Assembly (NCBI RefSeq): GCF_002240355.1
Contig: NZ_CP016353.1
Location: 1,972,501-2,036,500 of the forward strand
Reading direction: 5' to 3'
Source of the DNA: Prauserella marina
GTDB taxonomy: Bacteria; Actinomycetota; Actinomycetes; Mycobacteriales; Pseudonocardiaceae
DNA: 64,000 bases
Each line of letters opens with the position of its first letter. Within the stretch, counting starts at the first letter, position 1. This document shows, piece after piece, positions 8,095 through 16,171 of this stretch. The notes beneath the pieces are model-generated. The model was not told the origin of the DNA. It worked only from the letters and a program-made list of their open reading frames with translations, and searched no databases. The position numbers and the translations under genes are program-made.

Positions 8095-8766
8095 TCAGGC
8101 GACGTACTCGCTTTCTCTGTCAATGAGCGTTCGCAAACGGCTGAGGGCACGGTGCTGTGACGTCCGGACATTGGCGGAGGACAGGCCGAGAGCTTCGGCC
8201 GTCTCGGTGGCCGAAAGGCCGACGACGATGCGCAGAACGACGATTTCCCGCTGGGTGCTGGGAAGATGTCCGAGCAGGTTGCTCAGTCGCTGCCCCAGGT
8301 CCGTGTTGAGCGCCAGCCGTTCGGGCTCGTTGTCCATCGTGTCCGATTCGGGCACGTCGGGGGTGGGATCGGAGCGGTCGCGGGACACGAGCCGGAACGC
8401 GTCGGAGACCTTGTTCGACGCGATGGCGTGTACGAGAAAGAGGAATGACCCACCGCGGTCCTGGTAGCTGGGCAGTGCTTTCAACACGGCGACACAGGTT
8501 TCCTGCGCGACATCGTCGGCCGAGACGTAGCAGAGGTCGCGTCGGCCGAGCCGTGCTCTGCAGTACCGCGTCACCACCGGTGTGATCATCGTGAGCAGTG
8601 TCGAGACGGCGAGCGGATCGCCGGATGCCGCCGCGTGGACGACCGGATCGAGTTCCGATTTCGAGAGTGTTTCACCCCGTGCCGCGTCGGCTGTGTCCGC
8701 GCCGTCGGTGGCAAGCTCGGCCGGCCGGACGCGCGGAGGGGCGATGGTAGAGGTGACGCTTTCCAT
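8095..8766 (-). CDS. shbA: RNA polymerase sigma factor ShbA-like (SigD group)
   Basis: A 223-aa extracytoplasmic-type sigma factor. Region 2 contains SADDVAQETCVAVLKALP and FLFLVHAIASNKVSD, and region 4 contains a helix-turn-helix around SATETAEALGLSSANVRTSQHRAL. In Streptomyces ShbA drives expression of the principal sigma gene hrdB; the mycobacterial counterpart is SigD. The start at ATG 8766 has GGGAG six bases upstream; another ATG lies at 8799. No anti-sigma gene is adjacent. Confidence 0.85.
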   Translation of the reverse strand: MESVTSTIAPPRVRPAELATDGADTADAARGETLSKSELDPVVHAAASGDPLAVSTLLTMITPVVTRYCRARLGRRDLCYVSADDVAQETCVAVLKALPSYQDRGGSFLFLVHAIASNKVSDAFRLVSRDRSDPTPDVPESDTMDNEPERLALNTDLGQRLSNLLGHLPSTQREIVVLRIVVGLSATETAEALGLSSANVRTSQHRALSRLRTLIDRESEYVA

Positions 8767-8957
8767 AGTCGGCTCCCAGACCATGAACAGTGTTGTCACC
8801 GTCAGGGGTCCAGGACGGCTGCGGACAGGTGGGCCGCGGGACGGAGGTGCGGGGAGCCAGCCTTCCCGACAGCCACTGTGGGTGATCCTAGATGCCTCCC
8901 TTCGGGTAATCCAGGTATCAACAAAATTTGCCCCGTTTGCACGAGCGTGACCAACAG

Positions 8958-9257
8958 CTACAGCATCAGGGTGACAAGTGTCGCGGTCGTGGTAGCCGTG
9001 ACGGCGACGGCGACCGCCGCGACAAGGCCCGCGCCCGCCTCTGGCGGTTCGGCTGAGCCGCGAAGCGCCCGGTCCCGGTACGTACCGGCGACGGCGAGCA
9101 CGAGCGCGCTGACCCCGGCGAGCGCGGCGGGAACCGTGAGCACGCCCCAGCCTTCCCTCGCGGCGGAGTGCAGGAGCAGCAGGGCACAGGCGCCAGCGGC
9201 CAGCGCCGTGCGCTGCCAGGCGAGTCCCGTGCGCTCTGGTTGAAGACCTTCCGTCAT
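8958..9257 (-). CDS. DUF202-family membrane protein
   Basis: A 99-aa protein with an N-terminal ERTGLAWQRTALA motif, diagnostic of DUF202, then three hydrophobic segments. Function unknown. The ATG overlaps the stop of the upstream DUF202 gene (ATGA), completing a three-gene operon with a GtrA-like protein. Confidence 0.82.
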   Translation of the reverse strand: MTEGLQPERTGLAWQRTALAAGACALLLLHSAAREGWGVLTVPAALAGVSALVLAVAGTYRDRALRGSAEPPEAGAGLVAAVAVAVTATTTATLVTLML

Positions 9258-9595
9258 CCGCTGATCACCAGCACGCCCGCGAAGACGGTGATGAGCAGTA
9301 TCCCCACGGTGAGCACGATCAGCAGTGGGCTGCGCGGAAGCGGGTCCCCGCGCCGCATGGCGGTCTGGACCCGGCGCCAGCGGGGGAAGCTCGTCAGCGC
9401 GAGGATCGCCGCGAGCGAGAGGCACAGCACGGCGAGCCCGGTTCTCGCGGCCGACGTGGACAGCCCCGGCACGAGCTGATGGACGGCGACGCCACCGGCG
9501 ACGAGTCCGAGCGCCGTTCTGATCCAGGCGAGAAACGTCCGTTCGTTGGCCAGGGTGAACCGGTAGTCCGGTTCGTCGTCGCGTGGGGTGCTCAT
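9254..9595 (-). CDS. DUF202-family membrane protein (YidH-like)
   Basis: A 113-aa membrane protein with RFTLANERTFLAWIRTALGL, the DUF202 signature, and three transmembrane segments. It differs clearly from its 99-aa partner, so the pair is not a recent duplication. The start may be ATG 9595 or GTG 9610; the latter overlaps the GtrA stop. Confidence 0.82.
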   Translation of the reverse strand: MSTPRDDEPDYRFTLANERTFLAWIRTALGLVAGGVAVHQLVPGLSTSAARTGLAVLCLSLAAILALTSFPRWRRVQTAMRRGDPLPRSPLLIVLTVGILLITVFAGVLVISG

Positions 9596-9606
9596 CCGGC
9601 GTTCAC

Positions 9607-10056
9607 TCACGAGGCCATCTTGACGCGGCGGACGAAAACCCACGACCTCAGGAGCACGAACCGGACCGCGCCGCCCGCGAGACTCGTTGCCACCAGCGCC
9701 AGCGATTCCAGCACCGGCGACGGGACGGCCACGGTCGCCTGCACCAGCATGAGGGCTCCCGTTCCGGCCAGCGCGTAGAAGGCGAAGGTCGCGACGGTCT
9801 GGATGTGCCGCCTCGCCGGCGCGTCGACCGCGCCGGCGAAGGTGATCCGGCGGTGGAATTCCGTGTTGGCGACCGTCGTGACCGCGATCGTGGCCAGGTT
9901 GGCTACGTGGGCGCCCACCGGTTCCCGCAGCAGCAGGTACAGCAGCGCCTGGGTGATCGTGGTGAGGCAGCCCGCCGTGACGTACCAGAAGGCGTCCCTG
10001 CCCAGTTCCCGGTTCCTGGCCGGTGACCGGGGGCCGGATACCGGCGCTGCCGTCAT
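9607..10056 (-). CDS. GtrA-like polysaccharide-synthesis membrane protein
   Basis: A 149-aa protein with four predicted transmembrane segments of the GtrA family, which are proposed flippases for lipid-linked sugars. FWYVTAGCLTTITQALLY and NTEFHRRITF fit the family pattern, and the C-terminus is basic. It is the first gene of the operon with the two DUF202 genes. The substrate is unknown. Confidence 0.8.
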   Translation of the reverse strand: MTAAPVSGPRSPARNRELGRDAFWYVTAGCLTTITQALLYLLLREPVGAHVANLATIAVTTVANTEFHRRITFAGAVDAPARRHIQTVATFAFYALAGTGALMLVQATVAVPSPVLESLALVATSLAGGAVRFVLLRSWVFVRRVKMAS

Positions 10057-10141
10057 GCGGCAACGTTACCCAGACTTCACCGGGGGCGAATGTCGACGGA
10101 CCGGCCGGCCGCTGTGATCCGGCCGACCTCGCGCGCGAATA

Positions 10142-10552
10142 TCAGTCCGTCGCGCCGACGGCGGCGACCGCGTCGGTGACCGAGGAGAAAACGGAAAGCC
10201 GCGTGAGGACCCCGGTCATCTCCAGTGGCCGCAGCACGATCCTGGTGGTCGCCACGACGGCGAGGCGCAACTCGCCGCGATCGGCGGCGCCGGAAAGCTC
10301 GGCGAGCACGGAAAGCCCCGCGGAGCCGAGGAAACCGACACCGTCGAGATCGAGAACGACGTGCGCCGAACCGGTGCGGGCCGATTCGGCCCACGCGGCG
10401 AGATCAGGGGCTGACAGCAGATCGATCTCGCCGGTCACCCTCCCGACGAGTATCCCGCCGGGAAAAGTGTCGCTCTCGATGCGCAACCCGTGCTGGTCTC
10501 CTTCCGGAGCGCCGGGTCGTTCCGCCGGAATCGGTGCCTCGGTGCTTCGCAC
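10142..10552 (-). CDS. STAS-domain protein, anti-sigma factor antagonist type
   Basis: A 136-aa protein with a STAS domain over its C-terminal 100 residues. VTGEIDLLSAPDL, LDLDGVGFLGSAGLSVL and the Ser in FLGSAGL match the SpoIIAA/RsbV phosphorylation-site region. Such proteins bind and neutralise anti-sigma kinases. GTG 10552 is preferred since GGAGGG lies at correct spacing; ATG 10558 is too close to that site. No kinase gene is nearby. Confidence 0.8.
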   Translation of the reverse strand: MRSTEAPIPAERPGAPEGDQHGLRIESDTFPGGILVGRVTGEIDLLSAPDLAAWAESARTGSAHVVLDLDGVGFLGSAGLSVLAELSGAADRGELRLAVVATTRIVLRPLEMTGVLTRLSVFSSVTDAVAAVGATD

Positions 10553-10744
10553 TGCCATCCCTCCAATACCGGGTTCGGTGCTTGCCTCCGGGGGCCCACC
10601 GTAGGAAGCGGGACGACACCAACGCAAGGGCCGGAGTGCAACGCTTCACACGCTTTTCGCCTCGTGGCGTGGCTTGGTTTGCCATATGGGCTCGCGGGTA
10701 CCACGCGGGACGGGCCGGTCCGGAAAACCGCAGGGAGGCGGGCG

Positions 10745-11110
10745 ATGAGTGCACGCGACGGCATGGACGGCACGAACGATCCCGGCGAGGGTGTCGAAAC
10801 CGATCCGGCCGCTCTCAGTAGCGCCGAGGATCTGGACGAGGACAGCCTGAGCCTCGACCCACTGGAAGAGGGCGTGGAACCGCCGGAGCGGTGGAGCGCC
10901 GCGCAGCGATCCGGCACGACGCCCTTCGAACAGCGGCAGGGAGAAACGCTGGACGAACGCCTTGCCGAAGAGCGTCCCGACGTACCGGGTGGTGAACCGC
11001 CTGACGAAACCGGCGGTATCCCCGAGGCGGAGGGGGAACGGCAGAACGCCGACGAGGCGGGTGGGTCGGTCGCCCGTGCGCTGCGCACGCCGCGAGGCGT
11101 CGGCGAGTGA
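10745..11110 (+). CDS. DUF5709-type acidic protein
   Basis: A 121-aa, strongly acidic, low-complexity protein, probably disordered. PLEEGVEPPERW and QGETLDERLAEERPDV are typical of DUF5709 proteins, whose function is unknown. Its stop overlaps the GTG of the next gene (GTGA), so it begins a three-gene run that ends with UdgX. Confidence 0.75.
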   Translation: MSARDGMDGTNDPGEGVETDPAALSSAEDLDEDSLSLDPLEEGVEPPERWSAAQRSGTTPFEQRQGETLDERLAEERPDVPGGEPPDETGGIPEAEGERQNADEAGGSVARALRTPRGVGE

Positions 11111-11565
11111 ATCACCGGGAGGCGGGTGAACCGGCCGTGCGCGAAGCCACCGACCGGCTGCTCACGGCGGGCAGGCTGGGTGACCTCGACACGTTGTCAC
11201 CTATGTTGGGCAATCTCATCGCCGGAGTATCCGCGCAGCGCAGGCTGCTGCGGCCGGTACTCGGTCAACTGGTGGCGACGGTCGTGTCGGGACTGGAACG
11301 CGAACGCGCGGAAGGAAGCCCGGGCTGGCACACGGTCGAGTTGCTCGACGATCGGGACACCGTCGTCGGTATCGACAGCGTGCGCCCCTCGTTGCGTGCC
11401 GTGCTGCGTGCCGTCGTCGCCGCGTTGAACTCCGAATCCGACGACGCCAGGTTCCAACTCGGCCTGGTGTGCACCGACCCCGACCCGCTGGCGAGGCTCG
11501 ACGCGATCGCGCATGTTCTCGCGTGGGCCAGTGATGTGAATGACGTGAACCGGAGTGAGCGGTGA
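11107..11565 (+). CDS. hypothetical protein between DUF5709 and UdgX genes
   Basis: A 152-aa helical protein I do not recognise. It has no cysteine pair or membrane segment that suggests an enzyme or transporter. Its GTG overlaps the stop upstream and its TGA overlaps the GTG of udgX, both as GTGA. Tight coupling to UdgX hints at a shared role in handling damaged DNA, but nothing in the sequence proves it. Confidence 0.7.
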   Translation: MNHREAGEPAVREATDRLLTAGRLGDLDTLSPMLGNLIAGVSAQRRLLRPVLGQLVATVVSGLERERAEGSPGWHTVELLDDRDTVVGIDSVRPSLRAVLRAVVAALNSESDDARFQLGLVCTDPDPLARLDAIAHVLAWASDVNDVNRSER

Positions 11566-12263
11566 CCGGCGGCGAGGGTGCGACCGCGACGCGATCGCAA
11601 GGCGCGCAAGACTTCCTGCCTCGTCGAGGGGGCTTACCGAGTCTGCGTTCCGCCGCCGGTGGTTGCCGTGGCTGCGCGCTCTATCGCGACGCGACGGCGA
11701 CCGTGTTCGGGTCTGGCCCCGCGTCCGCGCGGTTCTTCCTGGTCGGCGAGGTGCCGGGTGATCAGGAGGACCGGCAGGGTGAACCGTTCGTCGGACCGGC
11801 GGGGCGGTTGCTCGGCCACGCGATGGCGGACGCCGGAATGGACCGGAAAATGGCCTATCTCACGAATGCGGTGAAACACTTCCGCTTCACGAGGGACGAG
11901 GGCGGGAAGCGCCGGATTCACAAGAAGCCGAGCCGGGGTCAGATCGCCGCGTGCAGACCGTGGTTGCTTGCCGAATTGGCCGCCGTGCGCCCGGAGATCA
12001 TCGTCTGTCTCGGTGCGACCGCCGCGCAATCCTTGCTGGGCAACGATTTTCGCGTCACTCGCGAGCGTGGCGTACTGCTCGGCCCACAGGACTTGCCTGA
12101 ACACAACGCCATGGCGGAGCGGCCGGAGGCGGCTCCGCGAGTGCTGGCCACCGTACATCCCTCGGCGATACTGCGAGCGAAGGGGGAGGACAGGACGGAC
12201 GCCTATGACGAATTTGTTTCCGATCTCAGAGCGGCTGCCTCGGAATCAACCGACCCGACCTAG
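11562..12263 (+). CDS. udgX: UdgX-type uracil-DNA glycosylase
   Basis: A 233-aa member of the uracil-DNA glycosylase superfamily, close to family 4. GEVPGDQEDRQGEPFVGPAG is the active-site motif, with Gln where other families differ. A loop containing KRRIH marks UdgX: in the mycobacterial enzyme the His of this loop becomes covalently attached to the abasic DNA after uracil removal. HPSAILR is the C-terminal motif. Cysteines at GCRGC, AACRPW and elsewhere could ligate a [4Fe-4S] cluster. GTG start overlaps the upstream stop. Confidence 0.9.
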   Translation: MTGGEGATATRSQGAQDFLPRRGGLPSLRSAAGGCRGCALYRDATATVFGSGPASARFFLVGEVPGDQEDRQGEPFVGPAGRLLGHAMADAGMDRKMAYLTNAVKHFRFTRDEGGKRRIHKKPSRGQIAACRPWLLAELAAVRPEIIVCLGATAAQSLLGNDFRVTRERGVLLGPQDLPEHNAMAERPEAAPRVLATVHPSAILRAKGEDRTDAYDEFVSDLRAAASESTDPT

Positions 12264-12354
12264 GTGAATGGGCGTGCCTGGGCGGCGCTGAACACACGAC
12301 ACCCCTACGGTGGGGGGTGGCAGCCATATAAGCAACCGAAGGGAAACGTCGAAC

Positions 12355-12651
12355 ATGCTTGCCATGACTGACGCTGCCGTCGAGGCGATCAGCGCGCTGA
12401 CCTCGCAGGACGGTCAGCAATCGGCTGGGCTGCGATTCGCGGTGCGGGAGGAGAACGAATCAGGGGCGCAGCTCGCGCTCTCGATCGCCCCCGCTCCCGA
12501 GGACGGCGACGAGGTGCTCGGCACCAACAGCGGTGCCCAGGTTTTCCTTGAGCCACAAGCGGCTTCGTTCCTCGACGACAAGGTTCTCGATGTTCAGCAG
12601 GACGAACAGGGCCAACTGAACTTCGCCGTCATGCAGCAGCCGGAAGGCTGA
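12355..12651 (+). CDS. HesB/IscA-like protein without cysteines
   Basis: A 98-aa protein starting MLAMTDAAVEAISAL, like the N-terminus of A-type iron-sulfur carriers. The body matches the HesB fold, including GLRFAV and VFLEPQAASFLDDKVLD, yet it contains no cysteine, so it cannot hold a cluster in the usual way. Such variants exist in actinobacteria with unknown role. ATG 12355 or 12364 are both possible starts. Confidence 0.75.
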   Translation: MLAMTDAAVEAISALTSQDGQQSAGLRFAVREENESGAQLALSIAPAPEDGDEVLGTNSGAQVFLEPQAASFLDDKVLDVQQDEQGQLNFAVMQQPEG

Positions 12652-12789
12652 GGCGGCCAGGCGAATTCGGAGCTGGTCATCGGTGGTGAGCCACAATCCA
12701 GTCGGCGGCCACCGGTGATCCTTCCGCGACGTCTACTGTGGACCGGAGCAGGGCTGTCCATATCGGACTCCCGGCGTGCCGGGTCCCGG

Positions 12790-13938
12790 TCAGCGGGCGA
12801 GCTGGGTCCTCGGCTCGCCTGACCACGCCGTCACCAGTTCCGCCGTCTGTGAGCGCAGCAGCGAGAACGCGTCCCGCTGCGCGACCTCCAGTGACGGTGC
12901 CGCGTCGATCAGCGCGCGGCTCCCCGCGATACCGGCTCCGGCGAGTTCCGAGGGGCTGAGCGCGACCCTGCCCGCCACGGCGAGCACCGCGGCCCCATGC
13001 TTCCTCGCCATCGCGGCGATACCGGCCGGAGCCTTGCCGGCGAGGCTCTGCGCGTCGAGCGAACCCTCACCGGTGATCACCAGGTCGGCCGTGCTCACCG
13101 CGGCCGCCGCCGAGGTGAGTTCCACGACGAGATCGAACCCCGACTCGGCCGTACCGCCCAGCGCCGCCATCGCGCCGCCGGAGATCCCGCCACCGGCGCC
13201 GGAGCTCGCGAGGTCGTGTACGGCGGTCCCGCCGGCGTCGCGAAGGGCATCGGCCAGTGCCCTCAGCCCTGCCTCCAGAGTCTCGACCTCGGCGGGACCG
13301 GCGCCCTTCTGCGGGCCGAAGACCGCGGCTGCCCCCTCCGGCCCGAGCAGGGGGTTGGTGACGTCGGTGGCGACCCTGACGGTCACGTCGCCGAGCAGTT
13401 CACGGACCGCGTTCAGGTCGGCGGACGTCATGTCGCGCAGCGCGCCGCCGCCGAGGCCCACCTGAGCACCGGCTTCGTCGGTGAGCTCGGCGCCGAGCGC
13501 GAGCAGCATGCCCGCGCCGCCGTCGGTGCTGGCCGTACCACCGACCGTCAGCACCAGCCCGCGCGCGCCGCCCTCGATGGCGTGCCGCATCAGGGTGCCG
13601 ACCCCGAAGGTGTGCGCGCCCAGCGCGGTCTCCGGAGTGGGATCGACGTGCTCGATGCCGCACGCCCTTGCCGATTCGATGTAGGCGGTGCCGTCGAGTA
13701 CGACGTAGGAGGCGTCGACGTCGGCGGAGAGCGGGCCGCGCACCCGCAGCCGCTCGCGCCGCCCTCCCGCCGCGAGCAGTACGTCGAGCGTGCCCTCACC
13801 GCCGTCGGCGACCGGGCACAGGGTGATCTCGGCGGCGGGGAGCGCGGCACGCACGCCCTCGCCGATCGCCCGCGCGGCCTCGACCGCGGTGAGGCTGCCC
13901 TTGAACTTGTCAGGAGCCACGACGACGCGCATGGTCAT
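12790..13938 (-). CDS. glycerate kinase
   Basis: Phosphorylates D-glycerate. The 382-aa protein starts with MTMRVVVAPDKFKGSLTA, and has ADGGEGT, TVGGTASTDGGAGML and GEGSLDAQSLAGKAP, all typical of the GarK/GlxK type family. The ATG at 13938 overlaps the stop of the upstream 2-hydroxyacid dehydrogenase gene (ATGA). The pair would convert hydroxypyruvate or glyoxylate derivatives through glycerate into phosphoglycerate. Confidence 0.92.
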   Translation of the reverse strand: MTMRVVVAPDKFKGSLTAVEAARAIGEGVRAALPAAEITLCPVADGGEGTLDVLLAAGGRRERLRVRGPLSADVDASYVVLDGTAYIESARACGIEHVDPTPETALGAHTFGVGTLMRHAIEGGARGLVLTVGGTASTDGGAGMLLALGAELTDEAGAQVGLGGGALRDMTSADLNAVRELLGDVTVRVATDVTNPLLGPEGAAAVFGPQKGAGPAEVETLEAGLRALADALRDAGGTAVHDLASSGAGGGISGGAMAALGGTAESGFDLVVELTSAAAAVSTADLVITGEGSLDAQSLAGKAPAGIAAMARKHGAAVLAVAGRVALSPSELAGAGIAGSRALIDAAPSLEVAQRDAFSLLRSQTAELVTAWSGEPRTQLAR

Positions 13939-14912
13939 CGCCCCCGCACCGGGGTGAGCGGTTCGTCTCCGGCGAGTACCGCGACCGCGTTGCGGGCGGC
14001 CAGTTCGGCCATCGCCGTACGGGTCTCCACCGTCGCCGAGCCGAGGTGAGGGGCCAGCGCCACGTTGTCGAGACCGAGCAGACCTGGATGGACCTCGGGC
14101 TCGTTCTCGAAGACGTCGAGCCCGGCGCCCGCGATGACACCGGAGGACAGCGCGGTGGCGAGCGCGGCCTCGTCGACGACCGGTCCTCTCGTCGTGTTGA
14201 TCAGGTAGGCCGACGGCTTCATGGCGGCGAGTGCTCCGGTGTCGATGAGATGCCTCGTTTCGGGAGTGAGCGGGCAGTGCAGCGAGACGACGTCGCTGCT
14301 CGTGAGCAGTTCCGGGAGTGCGAGGTAGGTCGCACCGAGTTCGGTTTCCAGCTCGGGCGCGGCCCTTCGCCTCGCCGTGTAGCTGACGGTCATCCCGAAG
14401 GCGCGGGCCCTGCGGGCCATGGCGGTCCCGATCTGGCCGAGTCCCACGATGCCGAGTGTCTTGCCCCCAAGCCCGGCGCCGAGCATGAAGTCGAGCTGGA
14501 ACGACCACGGAGTGCCCGAGCGCAGCAGCCGTTCGCCCTCACCGAGCCTGCGGGTGACGTTGAGCAGCAACCCGAACGCGAGGTCGGCCGTCGCGTCGGT
14601 CAGCACGCCAGGAGTGTTGGTGACGACGATGCCCCGGCTGCTCAGCGCGGCGACGTCGATGTTGTCGTAGCCGACGGCCACCGTGGAGACGACCTTGAGT
14701 CCGGGTCCGGCCGCGTCGGCGAAGGTGCCGTCGATGTCGTCCTGGAGGGTGCTCACCACCGCGTCGGCTCCGGCGGCCGCCTTGTGCAGGTCGTCGGCTG
14801 GCAGTGCGCGATCGGGCTCTGGTGACCAGACGTCCCCCGCGGCACGCAGGATCGCCATCGCGGGTTCGGCGATACGCCGGGTCACCACGATCCGGGGTCG
14901 TTGTGGTGCCAT
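13935..14912 (-). CDS. D-isomer-specific 2-hydroxyacid dehydrogenase (glyoxylate/hydroxypyruvate reductase type)
   Basis: A 325-aa NAD(P)H-dependent reductase. The Rossmann motif GIVGLGQIG is near residue 155. The catalytic triad is visible as Arg in NTTRGPVVDE, Glu in FENEPEV and His in APHLGSAT. Coupling to a glycerate kinase favours glyoxylate or hydroxypyruvate as substrate (inference). Confidence 0.88.
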   Translation of the reverse strand: MAPQRPRIVVTRRIAEPAMAILRAAGDVWSPEPDRALPADDLHKAAAGADAVVSTLQDDIDGTFADAAGPGLKVVSTVAVGYDNIDVAALSSRGIVVTNTPGVLTDATADLAFGLLLNVTRRLGEGERLLRSGTPWSFQLDFMLGAGLGGKTLGIVGLGQIGTAMARRARAFGMTVSYTARRRAAPELETELGATYLALPELLTSSDVVSLHCPLTPETRHLIDTGALAAMKPSAYLINTTRGPVVDEAALATALSSGVIAGAGLDVFENEPEVHPGLLGLDNVALAPHLGSATVETRTAMAELAARNAVAVLAGDEPLTPVRGR

Positions 14913-15043
14913 CCCGTCAGCTCCCGTCCGTGCGACTGCCGTGGTGCCACGGGCAACCCTATCGGCCGGATGTCGGCGAAAGCGCGAAGAAAGTGCGCTG
15001 TCCCATAATGAGCCCTCGCAGGAGAGGGGTTGACCGGGCTTTG

Positions 15044-16000
15044 ATGGTGATGAACACGCACGACCAGGCGCGACGCAAGGGCGTTGCCGCCCGTGAGTTC
15101 ACCGGGCACTACGTGGCTTCCGGGGTTTTGCTGGTGCTGTTCGGGGCGGTACTGGTCGGCTGGGTGATCTACGGCTTCACCATCAGGACGACGAGTGCCG
15201 GTGAGTTCATCGGCGGGCTCGTCGGCGCCGAGCGGGTCGATTTGCAGTTGCTGAGTCCCTACGAGTGGGCGTTCGCCATTGCGCTGATCGTCGTCGGTGT
15301 GCTCGCGCTGTGCCTGCGCAAGGTCGCCCGTGGCGCGGCGTTGTTGCTGATGTGGATGTTGCTCGCGCTCTCGCTGCGTGAGGTCGTCGGCCTGTTCATG
15401 CCCGGTTACCTGCACGCCTACCGCACCGAGTTCGCGGGAGGATGGGTGCTGGCCGCGAGGGCTTTCGGCCTCGTCGTCTCGGTCGTCGTGCTGCTGCTGA
15501 TGCTCAGGGCCAAGGAGCCGGAACAGGACGTGCCGGGGCGGATCGTGCCCCGTGGCCAGGTGGTGGCGGGGTCGCTGCTCGTGGTCTACGGGCTGGCCGA
15601 GCTCGGCTGGATCCTGTACCTGCGTGCCCGGCTGCATTCCAGCTTCGACGGCTACCTGCGGTACCTGGTCGACGCGTCGGTGGACGGGCCGACGCAGGTC
15701 GGCACCGACGGCGACTGGTACCGCGCCGCGCTCGTGGTCGCGCTGCTCGTGGTGGGCGCGCTGGTCATCAAGGGGGTCAGCGCCGGTGCGGGAGCCGGGC
15801 TGACGCTGGCCGCGTTGCAGCTCTATCTCACGATCAGGGCGATCGTGGAGATCAGCGTTCAGGGCGCGTGGGTGCTGATGTTCGAGCACACGTTGTCGAC
15901 GCTGTACCTGCTCACCGCCTGTCTTGGCGTGTTGTGCTCGGGTGGGGCGTTGTTCCTGCTCTGGACGCGGGATCGGCTGGTGCGACCGGGCCGGTTCTGA
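15044..16000 (+). CDS. multi-pass membrane protein of unknown function
   Basis: A 318-aa protein with eight or so hydrophobic helices arranged in two similar halves. Each half begins with a segment like FTGHYVASGVLLVLFGAVLVGW or VVAGSLLVVYGLAELGW, suggesting an internal duplication. No transporter or enzyme motif was recognised. ATG 15044 was chosen; ATG 15050 is equally possible. A strong hairpin follows the stop. Confidence 0.65.
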   Translation: MVMNTHDQARRKGVAAREFTGHYVASGVLLVLFGAVLVGWVIYGFTIRTTSAGEFIGGLVGAERVDLQLLSPYEWAFAIALIVVGVLALCLRKVARGAALLLMWMLLALSLREVVGLFMPGYLHAYRTEFAGGWVLAARAFGLVVSVVVLLLMLRAKEPEQDVPGRIVPRGQVVAGSLLVVYGLAELGWILYLRARLHSSFDGYLRYLVDASVDGPTQVGTDGDWYRAALVVALLVVGALVIKGVSAGAGAGLTLAALQLYLTIRAIVEISVQGAWVLMFEHTLSTLYLLTACLGVLCSGGALFLLWTRDRLVRPGRF

Positions 16001-16022
16001 GGCGTCTTTCTCTCTACTTCCC

Positions 16023-16056
16023 GCGCTCCGGTTCCTCGGTCGAGGAGCCGGAGCGC
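16023..16056 (+). terminator. GC-rich hairpin terminator
   Basis: A 15-bp stem, GCGCTCCGGTTCCTC paired with GAGGAGCCGGAGCGC (one G-T wobble), closes a four-base loop 22 bases after the membrane protein stop. No T-tract follows, as is common in actinomycetes. It separates the membrane gene from the pca operon promoter. Confidence 0.75.
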
Positions 16057-16086
16057 GCTGCTGTCCTCTCCCGTTTGCCGCTCCGG

Positions 16087-16128
16087 TTGACGGACGTCCG
16101 CGTGCCCGGATAAGTTCTTATTAAGAAC
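16087..16128 (+). promoter_or_regulatory. pca operon promoter with overlapping palindromic operator
   Basis: TTGACG (16087-16092) and GATAAG (16109-16114) are spaced by 16 bases and form a plausible sigma-70-type promoter. A perfect inverted repeat, GTTCTTA-T-TAAGAAC (16114-16128), starts at the last base of the -10. It is AT-rich, against a very GC-rich background. The natural candidate binder is the IclR regulator encoded at 22854 in the same operon. Overlap with the -10/+1 region suggests repression. Confidence 0.6.
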
Positions 16129-16171
16129 GTTTGTGCGTAATGCGAACGTGGGCGAACGACGAGGTGGCATT

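Noticed and set aside
12790-14508. 572-aa minus-strand frame
   Set aside because: Its first part is out of frame over the hydroxyacid dehydrogenase; only the part from 13938 is the glycerate kinase.
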